Part shown: piece by piece, positions 35,070-43,903 of the stretch | Layout: each line of letters opens with the position of its first letter | Position numbering within the stretch: position 1 is the stretch's first letter | DNA from: Neoalteromonas flava | GTDB lineage: Bacteria; Pseudomonadota; Gammaproteobacteria; Enterobacterales; Alteromonadaceae | Assembly: GCF_002807685.1 (NCBI RefSeq) | Contig: NZ_PEAX01000001.1 | Location: forward strand, 310,001-374,000 | Reading direction: 5' to 3' | DNA: 64,000 nucleotides | Position numbers and translations under genes: made by a program | The notes under the pieces: model-generated | What the model saw: the letters and a program-made list of their open reading frames with translations, nothing else | Told to the model about the DNA's origin: nothing | The model's database searches: none

Positions 35070-35473
35070 TAGCCTTGACCTCCAGAACTTAACGCTTTCT
35101 TCATGCCCTTAATTTTGCCACTTAAAAGTTCAGCAGTTGCTTGATAGCGCATTCCGGCATCCAAGAAAGCGTTTCTTTCTTGTTGAATATCCACCGTGTT
35201 GCCATCCCCGGTATCAGGCTGGGTTGGAACACGGAATTTCAAATCCCACTGCGGCTGCATTTTGCCGTCAATGTGTTTTTCGTGAGTTTTGGTTAAGCCG
35301 TGAGCTTGATCATTCCGAGCACTACTCATAGCTTGTTTGAAATCAATCGCTCTGGCCTTGTACCCTGGGGTGTTAGCATTGGCCAAGTTGCCAGAAATGA
35401 CCTCCATCTGCTCAGTTCTAACTTGCAGTGCTTTATGATGAAAACCGACAAGGCGGTCAAGATTAATTGCCAT
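35069..35473 (-). CDS. flgB: Proximal rod protein FlgB
   Basis: A 134-residue FlgB. The N-terminal VGFHHKALQVRTEQMEVISG and NLANANTPGYKARAIDF are the rod signature, with DIQQERNAFLDAGMRYQATA near the C-terminus. It is the first gene of flgBCDE, 28 bp downstream of a near-perfect sigma-54 promoter. Confidence 0.95.
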   Translation of the reverse strand: MAINLDRLVGFHHKALQVRTEQMEVISGNLANANTPGYKARAIDFKQAMSSARNDQAHGLTKTHEKHIDGKMQPQWDLKFRVPTQPDTGDGNTVDIQQERNAFLDAGMRYQATAELLSGKIKGMKKALSSGGQG

Positions 35474-35500
35474 AACGTACTCCTACTCTGAGTTCGATAC

Positions 35501-35517
35501 AGCAAAGGGTGTGCCAA
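35501..35517 (-). promoter_or_regulatory. sigma-54 promoter of flgBCDE
   Basis: TTGGCACA-CCCT-TTGCT on the minus strand, a near-perfect -24/-12 element, 28 bp before the flgB start codon. It lies in the 85-bp gap after cheR. Confidence 0.88.
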
Positions 35518-35558
35518 TCTATTAATCGCGATTTAAAAGAAATGAAGTGAGTGCGGCT

Positions 35559-36395
35559 TTAGTTGATTTTCTTTTTATAAAACAATCCAGTAGACTCTTT
35601 TTGCATACTGAAAAGATCGGCAACAGCCGAGGCAGATTCAGATGCCCCTAGGATCAAACTTCCATGTGCCGAGAGGCAAGCGGCAATTTGTTGCAGTATG
35701 AGCTTTTTGTTCTCCGCAGAAAAATAGATCAGTACGTTGCGGCAAAAAATGACATCAAACTTACCCAATGTAGAGTAGGAACCTAATAAATTTAAATTTC
35801 TGAACTGAGTATGACGGGCAAGATCAGGCTTAACTTTTACTAAGTTGTTCGGGCCTCGGTCGAAATACTTTTTTTGCATGTGATCGGGCAAGCCTCGCAA
35901 TATGGCCATCTCATTATATTCACCTAATGTTGCCTGCTTAACCACGCGCTCGGAAATGTCAGTGCCAATAATTTCAAATCCACTCTTAAATGCATTGGGA
36001 CGTTTGCTTTGAAATTCTTTTACCGTCATGGCGATTGAATAGGCTTCTTGTCCCGTTGAACATGCCGCACTCCATATCCGGAGTTTAGAAACGGAGCCAG
36101 CCAATTCAGGCAAAATGGAATGTTCTAGCAGTTTAAATGGGTAGGAGTCTCTGAACCATAAGGTTTCGTTGGTAGTCATTGCATCGAGCACACGCGTGCG
36201 CAACACCCGATCGCTCCCTTGCAGCGTAAGGTCAATGATCCCGTCCAATGACAACTCAGGATAATCGTGCAGTAACCCGACCAGTCTACTTCGCACCAGG
36301 TACTGTTTTGATTCTCCGAGGACAATGCCAGTTTCAGCTTCCAAAAACGCGCGAAACTTTTCGTAACTGCGTGGAGAAACTTCCCGATCGTTCAA
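35559..36395 (-). CDS. cheR: Chemotaxis protein methyltransferase CheR
   Basis: A 278-residue CheR that methylates glutamates of chemoreceptors with S-adenosylmethionine. An N-terminal helical domain (1-80, YLVRSRLVGLLHDY) precedes the methyltransferase domain: LRIWSAACSTGQEAYSIAM is the SAM-binding loop and DVIFCRNVLIYFSAENKKLI is the conserved late motif. Located directly after cheV, the usual pairing beside flgA/flgB in Vibrio-like bacteria. Probably read from the cheV promoter. Confidence 0.94.
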   Translation of the reverse strand: MNDREVSPRSYEKFRAFLEAETGIVLGESKQYLVRSRLVGLLHDYPELSLDGIIDLTLQGSDRVLRTRVLDAMTTNETLWFRDSYPFKLLEHSILPELAGSVSKLRIWSAACSTGQEAYSIAMTVKEFQSKRPNAFKSGFEIIGTDISERVVKQATLGEYNEMAILRGLPDHMQKKYFDRGPNNLVKVKPDLARHTQFRNLNLLGSYSTLGKFDVIFCRNVLIYFSAENKKLILQQIAACLSAHGSLILGASESASAVADLFSMQKESTGLFYKKKIN

Positions 36396-36410
36396 TCTGA
36401 TTATGTTCCG

Positions 36411-37331
36411 TTAATCACGCAGCCATTTCTGCACGGCAGTGGCCAATTCATCAGGGTGGAACTTAGCGATAAAATCGTCCGCGCCAACCTTTTGCACCAT
36501 TGCTTGGTTGAACACCCCACTGAGAGATGTATGTAATACAACGTTGAGTTTTTGCAGTTCAGGGGTATTTTTAATCTCCGCGGTAAGGGTATAACCATCC
36601 ATTTCAGGCATTTCAATATCAGATACTAAAACCCCAACTCGGTCTGTTACATCTCCCGTTTCCGCAGCAATTTCTTTCAAACGATTAAGTGCTTCGAGAC
36701 CGTTTTTGGCGGCTTCAATTTCCAACCCCAGTGCCGTCAGTGCCTTTTTAACCTGATTTCGCGCTACCGATGAATCATCAGCAATGAATATAATCTTACC
36801 TTCACTCTTACCAACATCAACATGACCGGCAACCTCCTCACTGACATCGGTGTTCAATGGAGAAATCTCATTGAGAATTTTCTCAACGTCGAGGATTTCA
36901 ATCAGTTCATTGTCAACTTCGGTAACTGCGGTGAGATAACTCGCTCGTCCAGTACCCTGCGGCGGTGGCATGATCGCATCCCAATTGGTGTTGATGATAC
37001 GCTCTACCGAACCAACCAAGAAGCCCTGAACCGAACGGTTATATTCAGCAATGATAATAAAGGCAGTCTTCAAATCCTCGATGCGTTTACCACCAGTTGC
37101 CATACTTAAGTCGATAACTGAAATGGTTTGCCCACGTATATGCGCAACCCCCCGAACAAGCTTGTTCAGCTTGGGCATTGAGGTTAATGGTGGGCATTGC
37201 AATACTTCTCGTACTTTAAATACGTTGATGCCAAAGCGCTGACGCCCATTTAATCTGAATAGCAGCAATTCAAGCCGGTTCTGGCCTACCAATTGTGTTC
37301 GTTGATTGACCGAATCAAGAATTCCTGACAT
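36411..37331 (-). CDS. cheV: Chemotaxis coupling protein CheV
   Basis: A 306-residue CheW-REC fusion. Residues about 18-155 are the CheW domain (FGINVFKVREVLQCPPL, HIRGQTISVIDL). Residues about 178-305 are a response-regulator receiver with acidic pocket Asp185/Asp186, phosphorylated Asp238 in VSDIEMPEMDG and Lys at the end of the fold (DDFIAKFHPDEL). It couples receptors to CheA and tunes signalling. A clear sigma-28 promoter lies about 50 bp upstream. Confidence 0.94.
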   Translation of the reverse strand: MSGILDSVNQRTQLVGQNRLELLLFRLNGRQRFGINVFKVREVLQCPPLTSMPKLNKLVRGVAHIRGQTISVIDLSMATGGKRIEDLKTAFIIIAEYNRSVQGFLVGSVERIINTNWDAIMPPPQGTGRASYLTAVTEVDNELIEILDVEKILNEISPLNTDVSEEVAGHVDVGKSEGKIIFIADDSSVARNQVKKALTALGLEIEAAKNGLEALNRLKEIAAETGDVTDRVGVLVSDIEMPEMDGYTLTAEIKNTPELQKLNVVLHTSLSGVFNQAMVQKVGADDFIAKFHPDELATAVQKWLRD

Positions 37332-37352
37332 ACATCACCCCTTTGTCAAATT

Positions 37353-37369
37353 TAGGCACGATCGTTGCG
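37353..37369 (+). promoter_or_regulatory. sigma-54 promoter of flgA
   Basis: TAGGCACG-ATCG-TTGCG on the plus strand, two mismatches from consensus with exact -24/-12 spacing, about 120 bp before the flgA start. Confidence 0.7.
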
Positions 37370-37381
37370 TTACAGACCATA

Positions 37382-37408
37382 TTATCGGTCGCAAACCCAT
37401 AAGGTTTA
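37382..37408 (-). promoter_or_regulatory. sigma-28 promoter of cheV-cheR
   Basis: TAAACCTT, 11 bp, ACCGATAA on the minus strand. The divergent sigma-54 site of flgA lies just beyond it, so the two units share a 150-bp control region. Confidence 0.82.
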
Positions 37409-37490
37409 AAAATGTGCCTGTAAATTGACACATGGTCAACCGAGTTACAGACATTATCTTTAATCATAGTCAAAATGCAGGATAGTGAAC

Positions 37491-38207
37491 ATGAAAAATA
37501 CTATTAAAAGAAAAATAGTCGCAATTGCACTAATTTTCATCTCCACAGGCTCTACTACTTTAGCGGAGCCAAAGTTATCGCTGCACCAATTGATCGAGCA
37601 ACAAAGTGAAGCATTTATTCAAAGTGTGGTAGAGCAGCAATTAATGGCCGAAAACGGCGCTGCTGTTTTTGTTGATGTGTTTCCACTTGATGAACGTGTG
37701 AATGTCGCAGAGTGCACTGCACCGTATACCTACGAATTGCCAGACAATGCCTTAAGCAATGGTTATGCTGCCGTTAAAGTCAGTTGCCCTGACAATTCTT
37801 GGTACCTGTTTATCAACGCAAAAATTGAATTGACCCAACCAGTAGTGGTTACCGCTGACTCACTGAGTCCAGGGACTATTTTGACTCAACAAAATCTGCG
37901 TATCGCCGATAAACCAAGCAAGTCTTTGCGGTTTAGCACTTTTGCCGAAATTGAGCAGCTGTTAGGCGCAAGAATTAAATACCGCGTCAGACCCGACCAG
38001 CCCATAAAACCCAATATGGTTTGCTTTGTCTGCAAGGGAGACCTTATCACCTTGAGCGCTCGCACGAGCGGCCTAAATATCAGTACCAAAGGCGTAGCGC
38101 AAGAAGATGGGAACGTCGGAGATACTATAGCGGTGATGAACCGACGGTCGGAAAAAATCGTTCTTGCCAAGGTTGAAGGTGTGGACCAAGCGATCGTAGA
38201 AATATAG
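37491..38207 (+). CDS. flgA: P-ring assembly chaperone FlgA
   Basis: A 238-residue periplasmic FlgA. The signal peptide KRKIVAIALIFISTGSTTLA ends before EPK. The C-terminal half (about 125-238) is a SAF domain: ADSLSPGTILTQQNLRIADK and later AEDGN-like turns around GDTIAVMNRRSEKIVLAKV. The ATG at 37491 is preferred over the GTG at 37485 because CAGGA lies at the right distance. Its sigma-54 promoter is at 37353-37369. It assists FlgI assembly. Confidence 0.92.
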   Translation: MKNTIKRKIVAIALIFISTGSTTLAEPKLSLHQLIEQQSEAFIQSVVEQQLMAENGAAVFVDVFPLDERVNVAECTAPYTYELPDNALSNGYAAVKVSCPDNSWYLFINAKIELTQPVVVTADSLSPGTILTQQNLRIADKPSKSLRFSTFAEIEQLLGARIKYRVRPDQPIKPNMVCFVCKGDLITLSARTSGLNISTKGVAQEDGNVGDTIAVMNRRSEKIVLAKVEGVDQAIVEI

Positions 38208-38265
38208 GAATATCAGTCGGTTATAAAATACATGCAAGAAAAAAGATTTTTTTGCTAAATTTCGT

Positions 38266-38292
38266 TAAAGTATCAAGTGTGCTCGCCGATAA
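38266..38292 (+). promoter_or_regulatory. sigma-28 promoter of flgM
   Basis: TAAAGTAT, 11 bp, GCCGATAA: a full consensus -10 with a near-perfect -35, 35 bp before the flgM start. It makes the anti-sigma factor subject to the sigma it inhibits. Confidence 0.9.
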
Positions 38293-38327
38293 CATGACTG
38301 AGGATATAAAGGTAGTGGATTTTTATT

Positions 38328-38663
38328 ATGGCTATTAACAACATTAACAATGGGTTGCCGAAAACGCCCATTGACAATCAGAAGGTAGCTCAGCAGCAGA
38401 CTCAAACCAACGGGAATGCGGCTCAGCAAGCTGCACAACAAGCGGCAGCGCAATCTGCACCGCGTCAAGACTCAGTGTCATTAACACAGTCTGCGCAGCA
38501 GCTATCGCAAGCGCAAAAGAAAGGTGCATCTGAAGCACCAGTAAATCAAGAAAAAGTTGATCGTTTGAAGAAAGCCATTCAGAATGGTGAGTATCGTGTG
38601 AATCCAGAAGTGCTGGCTGACAAAATCGCCAAACTAGAAGGGCAGATTTTTGGCTCCAGGTAA
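38328..38663 (+). CDS. flgM: Anti-sigma-28 factor FlgM
   Basis: A 111-residue FlgM. The N-terminal half is disordered and rich in Q and A (a stretch of GNAAQQAAQQAAAQSAP). The C-terminal FliA-binding part contains VDRLKKAIQNGEYRVNPEVL and ADKIAKLEGQIFG, the diagnostic FlgM ending. It is exported through the finished hook, releasing FliA. It is followed 22 bp later by flgN. Confidence 0.92.
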   Translation: MAINNINNGLPKTPIDNQKVAQQQTQTNGNAAQQAAQQAAAQSAPRQDSVSLTQSAQQLSQAQKKGASEAPVNQEKVDRLKKAIQNGEYRVNPEVLADKIAKLEGQIFGSR

Positions 38664-38685
38664 CTGGTAAAACCAAAGTCAAAAT

Positions 38686-39120
38686 ATGCCTAATATAGAA
38701 GAAGCACTCGCAGAACAACTCCACAACCTCAAGCATCTTCAGCTTCTTCTTGAATCAGAACTCCATTTAATCAGCTCTCGCGATGCCGAGAGCTTGATTA
38801 ATCTGCTCGACGAGAAGCAGCAAACTCTCGACGCTATCCAATCCAAAGACGAGCAAATCAACGTTCTGCATGCTGAACTAGAGAAAGCCGGTCAATTACC
38901 ATTAAGTAATGTTGCAACCGCGCAACTCGAAGAAGCGCAAACATTACTTGAGCAATGTAAATTCCGCACATCGATCAATCAAAAAGCGGTCGAACAAGGT
39001 CAGCTCAAGTTAGAGCACCTACGACATCTATTGCTTGAAACTCGCGCCAAAGAATCGCTGACCTATGATCGTTCAGGGAAACCGCATGGCGGATCTAAAG
39101 GCAAAGGTATCAGTGCATAG
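38686..39120 (+). CDS. flgN: Export chaperone FlgN
   Basis: A 144-residue, strongly helical FlgN, which escorts FlgK and FlgL to the export gate. The conserved FlgN core LLLESELHLISSRDAESLIN and LLDEKQQTLDAIQSKDEQ (about 20-58) is clear, and the C-terminal YDRSGKPHGGSKGKGISA is the usual flexible tail. Follows flgM and shares its promoter. Confidence 0.92.
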   Translation: MPNIEEALAEQLHNLKHLQLLLESELHLISSRDAESLINLLDEKQQTLDAIQSKDEQINVLHAELEKAGQLPLSNVATAQLEEAQTLLEQCKFRTSINQKAVEQGQLKLEHLRHLLLETRAKESLTYDRSGKPHGGSKGKGISA

Positions 39121-39192
39121 GGCGCTGTGTCGAAATACGCCTTTAGTCTCGAAACGAACTAATCATCCTTTAAGGTTTGGCATGTACTGTCA

Positions 39193-40065
39193 TTAGCGTT
39201 GTTGTAACGCGGCGATGCGCTCAGCTAACGGTGGATGACTGGCAAAGATTTTTTGGATCTTTCCTGCATTGATTGCAAACGCCGCCATATTCTCTGGAAT
39301 TGCCGGTGCATCCTGTTCACGTTGCAGCGCCCGAAGCGCAGAAATCATATTCCCCTTCCCAGCTAACGCGGCACCACCGGCATCTGCTCGATATTCACGG
39401 TACCGAGAAAACCACATAACAATTGCCATAGCTAAAAACCCTAAGACAATTTCCGCCACAAATGAAACGATCCAAAATGCTGGCCCATGACCACGTTCAA
39501 CCTTAAAAATGACTCGGTCGACTACATGACCAATGACCCGCGACAAGAAAATCACGAAGGTATTCACTACGCCTTGGATAAGCGCCAATGTAACCATATC
39601 GCCATTGCGTACGTGACTTATTTCATGCGCTAGCACTGCTTCAACCTCGGCTTTGTTCATGGCTTGCAATAAACCGGTACTAACCGCAACTAAGGCATTA
39701 TTTTTGTTCCATCCGGTGGCAAACGCATTTGGTGAAGGGTGCTGAAAAACCCCGACTTCGGGCATCGCAATTCCTGCTTGCTCAGCCTGCCGCGCAACTG
39801 TTTCTACCAACCAACGCTCGGTCTGTGTTTGTGGCTGCTGAATAACCTGCACACGCATGCTTCGCTTGGCCATAAATTTGGATAAGAATAGCGAGATTAG
39901 CGAACCGCTAAAGCCAATAACTGCCGCATAAACTAGCAATGCAGAGAGGTCCAATGAAACGCCATTTTGCTGCAGTAAGCCATCAATGCCTAGTAAGCTA
40001 AAGGTAATACTGAGCAATGCCAAAATAGCGATATTAGTGCCGATAAACAGCGCAATACGTAACAT
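39193..40065 (-). CDS. htpX: Membrane zinc metalloprotease HtpX
   Basis: A 290-residue M48 protease of the inner membrane. The zinc site is HEISH (His147, Glu148, His151) with the third ligand in EYRADAGGAAL. There are four hydrophobic segments: two at the N-terminus and two in the middle. It degrades misfolded membrane proteins. It is convergent with flgN and has no link to flagella. Standard length. Confidence 0.95.
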   Translation of the reverse strand: MLRIALFIGTNIAILALLSITFSLLGIDGLLQQNGVSLDLSALLVYAAVIGFSGSLISLFLSKFMAKRSMRVQVIQQPQTQTERWLVETVARQAEQAGIAMPEVGVFQHPSPNAFATGWNKNNALVAVSTGLLQAMNKAEVEAVLAHEISHVRNGDMVTLALIQGVVNTFVIFLSRVIGHVVDRVIFKVERGHGPAFWIVSFVAEIVLGFLAMAIVMWFSRYREYRADAGGAALAGKGNMISALRALQREQDAPAIPENMAAFAINAGKIQKIFASHPPLAERIAALQQR

Positions 40066-40204
40066 ATGAATACCTGGAAAGTTTGCCTATAAAATAATAT
40101 ATAGGCGCAATAACCTCGTCCCAAGGTATATGCACTCAATTATTTCACGTGAACTGCACAACTTTGGTCTAATTGAAGGTGCTAATGCCTGACAACAACT
40201 ACTG

Positions 40205-40678
40205 TTAGTAGTATCTAACGTCTTTGATCCGCTTAGGCTTCGCCGTGGATAGATAGATGTCATAGACCTCTTTAAAATCCAACTCCATTTCTGTTGCATA
40301 AGTATCATCTCCTACAGGGTAGGATTTAACCACTCGCGCGCCGCGAATAACGCCCTCTACAGAGGACTGCAATTGAGTATCTGCAAGCACCAAGTTCTGC
40401 AACGACTGATTGCCATCCACTCTCTGACCGTATACCTGTTCAGCAAGTTCTCGATATGCCTCCAGCTTTGAAGCTTTAATCGCCATTAGCATTTTCGCTG
40501 AGTCAGTCGATGCTTGTTGAGCAGCAATTGGGGCATATCCTACCGCTCGGATCACGGGGTACTCATCCGGCTCAATCGTCTCCCACTCAACATGCTTGGT
40601 AAATAGGCTTGAGCAGCCAGACAACAGTCCGAGCGCACCCAGTAAAATGATCAGTCTGAAAAACATAAACTCTTTCAC
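40205..40678 (-). CDS. flgP: Flagellar LPP20-type lipoprotein FlgP
   Basis: A 157-residue outer-membrane lipoprotein. The signal has lipobox LLSGC with Cys22 acylated. The LPP20/FlgP fold follows: SAKMLMAIKASKLEAYRELA and EQVYGQRVDGNQSLQNLVL. FlgP forms an outer disk around the basal body in Vibrio and Campylobacter. It is divergent from flgT, the usual pair, and a sigma-54-like site lies about 85 bp upstream. A start at Met5 is also possible. Confidence 0.88.
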   Translation of the reverse strand: MKEFMFFRLIILLGALGLLSGCSSLFTKHVEWETIEPDEYPVIRAVGYAPIAAQQASTDSAKMLMAIKASKLEAYRELAEQVYGQRVDGNQSLQNLVLADTQLQSSVEGVIRGARVVKSYPVGDDTYATEMELDFKEVYDIYLSTAKPKRIKDVRYY

Positions 40679-40761
40679 TTACCACCTCTTCCAACCGCCA
40701 AAACACTTTACTTTGTGAGTATTCTTGGCGTTGACGTTAATTGATTATTTGGTTTTATCTA

Positions 40762-40778
40762 AGCAGAATTTGCGCCAA
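40762..40778 (-). promoter_or_regulatory. Probable sigma-54 promoter of flgP
   Basis: TTGGCGCA-AATT-CTGCT on the minus strand, with -24/-12 spacing correct and two mismatches in the core blocks, 84 bp before the flgP start. Confidence 0.5.
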
Positions 40779-40939
40779 GTTGGAGAAAATCGCATGAATT
40801 GTGTGGCGAGAATTCGTCTCTTGCTCGTTTCATTAATGTATTCACGAGCAACGCCAGCTTGGACTAGATAAGAAAGTTAAAAGTGCAGGTTAAAACACCA
40901 TAACACCCGACAAGTTTCTGTGACGTGCTTTCATATTTA

Positions 40940-40956
40940 TTGGCACAGGCCTTGAA
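40940..40956 (+). promoter_or_regulatory. sigma-54 promoter of flgT
   Basis: TTGGCACA-GGCC-TTGAA on the plus strand, with the -12 GC changed to GA, about 95 bp before the chosen flgT start. It lies in the 370-bp divergent flgP-flgT region, which otherwise shows no gene. Confidence 0.65.
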
Positions 40957-41051
40957 TAGATAACCACACAACAATTGAAATTAGTCATTTGTTTGACGCT
41001 AAATAAATAATTATCACCGTGAGTCGTCAAGTAAAAGATGAGGTTACCACA

Positions 41052-42254
41052 ATGAAATCAGCTTGGTTGTCTATGTGTCTGGAGGTTACCCATGCCCAGA
41101 GATACTGTGCGAAAGCGCTGCTGACGTTTTTAACTATCTTATTAGTCGGCGTACACGGGCAAAGTTATGCCGCTTGGTATCAGGCCAGTGGTCAAGCACT
41201 GATCGTTGATGGTGATAAAGTTACTGCGAAACAGCTTGCCACGAAAGAAGCAATTAAGCAGGCGCTACTATTTGCCGGCGCGTCAGTTACCAGCATTCAA
41301 CAACTTGCGAATGGACTGTTACAAGATGACCATTTAGAAATTCGAGCGATTGGCGAAGTCAATCAACTGGAGTTAATCGACGAAATCTATCACGACGACT
41401 ATGTAACAGTTTCAATTCGCGCCGACATTTTCCCTCAACAAGTGCATTGCAGTGCATCGACTTATCGTAAATCAGTAGTGACTACATTAATGACCATCAA
41501 TGCACCGCAACACACGCAAGATGGAAAAATTTACGCGCTTTCTCAAGCGATTCCAAATAAATTGCCAGCGCTATTTGCCGAGCAATCAATGCACCTGGGA
41601 TTACAGCCCATTGTACCAACCCGCTTCAATTGGGAAATGTCTTCAATCCAAGCCCAAGCATACCAGCTAGCGCAAGACAATGATGCGCAGTACGTGTTGG
41701 CACTTTCTGCTGACGATCTGAGCGTGCATAGGCCTGAATCGACCTGGGCGTTTTGGCAAGATTCCGGCGCACAACGCCAGTTTAAATTGCGCGCACGAGT
41801 GTTTGACGCCATGTCTTCCACTGTAATAATGGATCAAACCTATTCAACCCAAGCGCCATGGAGCTTTGACAAATTCACCGACGTTGATGTGTTTAGCACC
41901 GAATTTTGGGAATCTCCATACGGCAAATCCATTCTGCAAGAACTCAACAATTTAGTTGCAGAATTGGATGAAGTGCTCAGTTGTGAACGCTCAATCGGTC
42001 GAGTTCTGCAAGTCGCTAACAATCAATTGCAAATAAACTTAGGTCAACAACATGCGGTGAAATCAGGCGATGAATTAGTGGTATTCCAAACCCGCCAGCT
42101 CGTGGACACATTTGGACAATCTTATCGCCAACACGTGCTGCACCCAACACCAGTTATTGTGCAAGCAGTGTTTAGTAAAACTGCTACAGTCGCTGCCGCA
42201 GATGGTTCTTTGTTGTCTGATATTCAACCAAATGACTTTGTGGTAAAACTTTAG
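41052..42254 (+). CDS. flgT: Flagellar H-ring protein FlgT
   Basis: A 400-residue FlgT. After the signal peptide (KALLTFLTILLVGVHGQSYA, cut before AWYQ) come the N-terminal domain WYQASGQALIVDGDKVTAKQ, typical of FlgT, the middle domain with YVLALSADDLSV, and a C-terminal SH3-like region (LGQQHAVKSGDELVVFQTRQ). FlgT builds the H-ring that anchors the Na+-type stator ring in Vibrio. The start is the ATG at 41052 with GAGGT seven bases upstream; an in-frame GTG at 41019 or ATG at 41073 remain possible. A sigma-54 promoter lies upstream. Confidence 0.88.
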   Translation: MKSAWLSMCLEVTHAQRYCAKALLTFLTILLVGVHGQSYAAWYQASGQALIVDGDKVTAKQLATKEAIKQALLFAGASVTSIQQLANGLLQDDHLEIRAIGEVNQLELIDEIYHDDYVTVSIRADIFPQQVHCSASTYRKSVVTTLMTINAPQHTQDGKIYALSQAIPNKLPALFAEQSMHLGLQPIVPTRFNWEMSSIQAQAYQLAQDNDAQYVLALSADDLSVHRPESTWAFWQDSGAQRQFKLRARVFDAMSSTVIMDQTYSTQAPWSFDKFTDVDVFSTEFWESPYGKSILQELNNLVAELDEVLSCERSIGRVLQVANNQLQINLGQQHAVKSGDELVVFQTRQLVDTFGQSYRQHVLHPTPVIVQAVFSKTATVAAADGSLLSDIQPNDFVVKL

Positions 42255-42259
42255 GGGTT

Positions 42260-42288
42260 TTGATTTTGGCTTTGCTGCCGCATAATAT
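42260..42288 (+). promoter_or_regulatory. sigma-70 promoter of tRNA-Arg
   Basis: TTGATT, 17-bp spacer, TAATAT. Transcription would begin just before the mature tRNA 5' end, and the flgT stop is only 5 bp upstream. Confidence 0.7.
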
Positions 42289-42298
42289 TACAAGCAGC

Positions 42299-42374
42299 GT
42301 CCCCATAGTTTAACCGGATAAAACAAGAGCCTCCTAAGCTTTAGATCTGCGTTCGAGTCGCGGTGGGGACGCCA
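42299..42374 (+). tRNA. tRNA-Arg (anticodon CCT)
   Basis: A full 76-nt cloverleaf. The acceptor is GTCCCCA/TGGGGAC with G discriminator and encoded CCA. The D stem is GTTT/AAAC. The anticodon stem AGAGC/GCTTT holds loop CTCCTAA with anticodon CCT, which reads AGG. The T arm is CTGCG-TTCGAGT-CGCGG. All stems pair, with a few G-T. No terminator or integrated element follows. Confidence 0.93.
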
Positions 42375-42380
42375 ACCTAA

Positions 42381-43781
42381 CTACCCCTGCATTTCTTCTA
42401 ACGCTTTGCCTTTGGTTTCAAAAACTAGGCGAGCAACAAATAATATCGAGATCGCCGCACAAACCGCATAAAACCCGTAAGCGCCAGTAAGTCCGATTCC
42501 GGCCAACATGATGGGGAATGACATAGTGATCAAGAAATTGCTGCCCCATTGAGCCAAACCGGCGACAGCCAGTCCTGAACCCCGTAATTGATTTGGAAAC
42601 ATTTCTCCTAATAAGACCCACATAACTGGCCCCCACGAGAAGTTAAACAACATCACGTACGCGTTCGCAGCAAGCAGTGCAAGCGTGCCATAATCTCCGA
42701 GTGACAAAGAACCATCGGCAAGCGTCGTTGCGTTGGCAAAGGCAAAAACCATTAGCGCTAGGGTTAACGTCATACCTATCGAACCAATCATCAAAATAGG
42801 CTTACGACCAATTTTATCAATCAACAAGATCGTTACGACACAGGCGGCAATGCTAACGCCACCACTGAGTATATTAATCAGCAACGCGTCAGATTCAGAG
42901 AAGCCAACAGCCTGCCATAACACTGCACCGTAATAAAAAACCACATTGATGCCGACCAATTGCTGAAAAGTTGCTAACCCAATACCCACCCATACAATCC
43001 GGCGAACTTTGCCTACGCTGGGATCAATAAGGTCTTTTAGTTTCGGCTGTTGTTGTTGCTCCACAGTTTGGTTTATTTGCGCGAACATGGCTTCACTTCG
43101 CGTGCCATATAAACGTTGCAATACGGCTTTTGCTTTTTCAGTAGCCCCGGACATAACCAAAAATCGCGGACTTTCTGGGATCAATAATAGGCCGATGAAA
43201 AACAATCCCGCGGGTAACATTTCAACCCAAAACATCCAGCGCCATGCGGCATAGCCCAGCGCCAACTCTTGCATAGAACCACCGGCAATATCGGCGATAA
43301 AATAATTGCTGACAAACGCGATAAACAGCCCACAAATAATGGCTATTTGCTGTAAAGTCGCCAGCTTACCCCGGATCGCGGCTGGTGCGATCTCGCTAAT
43401 ATAAGCAGGAGTCATTACTGAGGCGGCTCCAACAGCAAAACCACCGAGGATCCGGTAGAGTACAAAACTAAATGAACTATCAGCGATGCCGGAGCCCCAA
43501 GCACTAAGGAAAAAGAAAACTGCAGCAACTAGGAGCATTTTTCGCCGACCATAGCGGTCAGCTAATCTACCCGCCAAAAATGCACCGACAGCACATCCGA
43601 GCAGCATGCTGGCCACGTTGAAACCAGTTCCAATGCTTTCCGACTGAAAGGCTTGTCGCAATCCATCAACAGTGCCATTAATAACGCCGCTATCAAAACC
43701 AAATAAAAATCCACCCAAAGTGGCAATAATGCTGATTAATATAATAAAACCGAGATTGTCTTGTACGTTGGGATCTTGCAT
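42381..43781 (-). CDS. Sugar-porter MFS transporter
   Basis: A 466-residue, 12-TM major facilitator of the sugar porter family, which imports hexoses or pentoses with protons. Family motifs are GGFLFGFDSGVINGT near the start, GRLADRYGRRKML after TM2, PESPRFLV after TM6, DKIGRKP after TM8 and FETKGKALEE at the C-terminus. The substrate cannot be read from sequence; XylE, GalP and AraE are relatives. It is monocistronic and faces the tRNA. No catabolic genes adjoin. Confidence 0.9.
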   Translation of the reverse strand: MQDPNVQDNLGFIILISIIATLGGFLFGFDSGVINGTVDGLRQAFQSESIGTGFNVASMLLGCAVGAFLAGRLADRYGRRKMLLVAAVFFFLSAWGSGIADSSFSFVLYRILGGFAVGAASVMTPAYISEIAPAAIRGKLATLQQIAIICGLFIAFVSNYFIADIAGGSMQELALGYAAWRWMFWVEMLPAGLFFIGLLLIPESPRFLVMSGATEKAKAVLQRLYGTRSEAMFAQINQTVEQQQQPKLKDLIDPSVGKVRRIVWVGIGLATFQQLVGINVVFYYGAVLWQAVGFSESDALLINILSGGVSIAACVVTILLIDKIGRKPILMIGSIGMTLTLALMVFAFANATTLADGSLSLGDYGTLALLAANAYVMLFNFSWGPVMWVLLGEMFPNQLRGSGLAVAGLAQWGSNFLITMSFPIMLAGIGLTGAYGFYAVCAAISILFVARLVFETKGKALEEMQG

Positions 43782-43903
43782 GTTTACCCTTATATTAATT
43801 TAATTGCTACGTTCACTAGCAATCTTTATTGTTGGATTAAACGTAATCACACAATAACTAACTATCACCCGCTTGCACAGATAAAATACAAGGTAATTGA
43901 CAC

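Noticed and set aside
41083-41125. A separate tiny gene inside flgT with GGAGG followed by ATG
   Set aside because: The frame stops after ten codons and lies within the FlgT signal-peptide coding region; it is more likely chance.
42299-42374. tRNA-Arg as an integration site of a mobile element
   Set aside because: No integrase gene, no direct repeat of the tRNA 3' end and only housekeeping genes follow.
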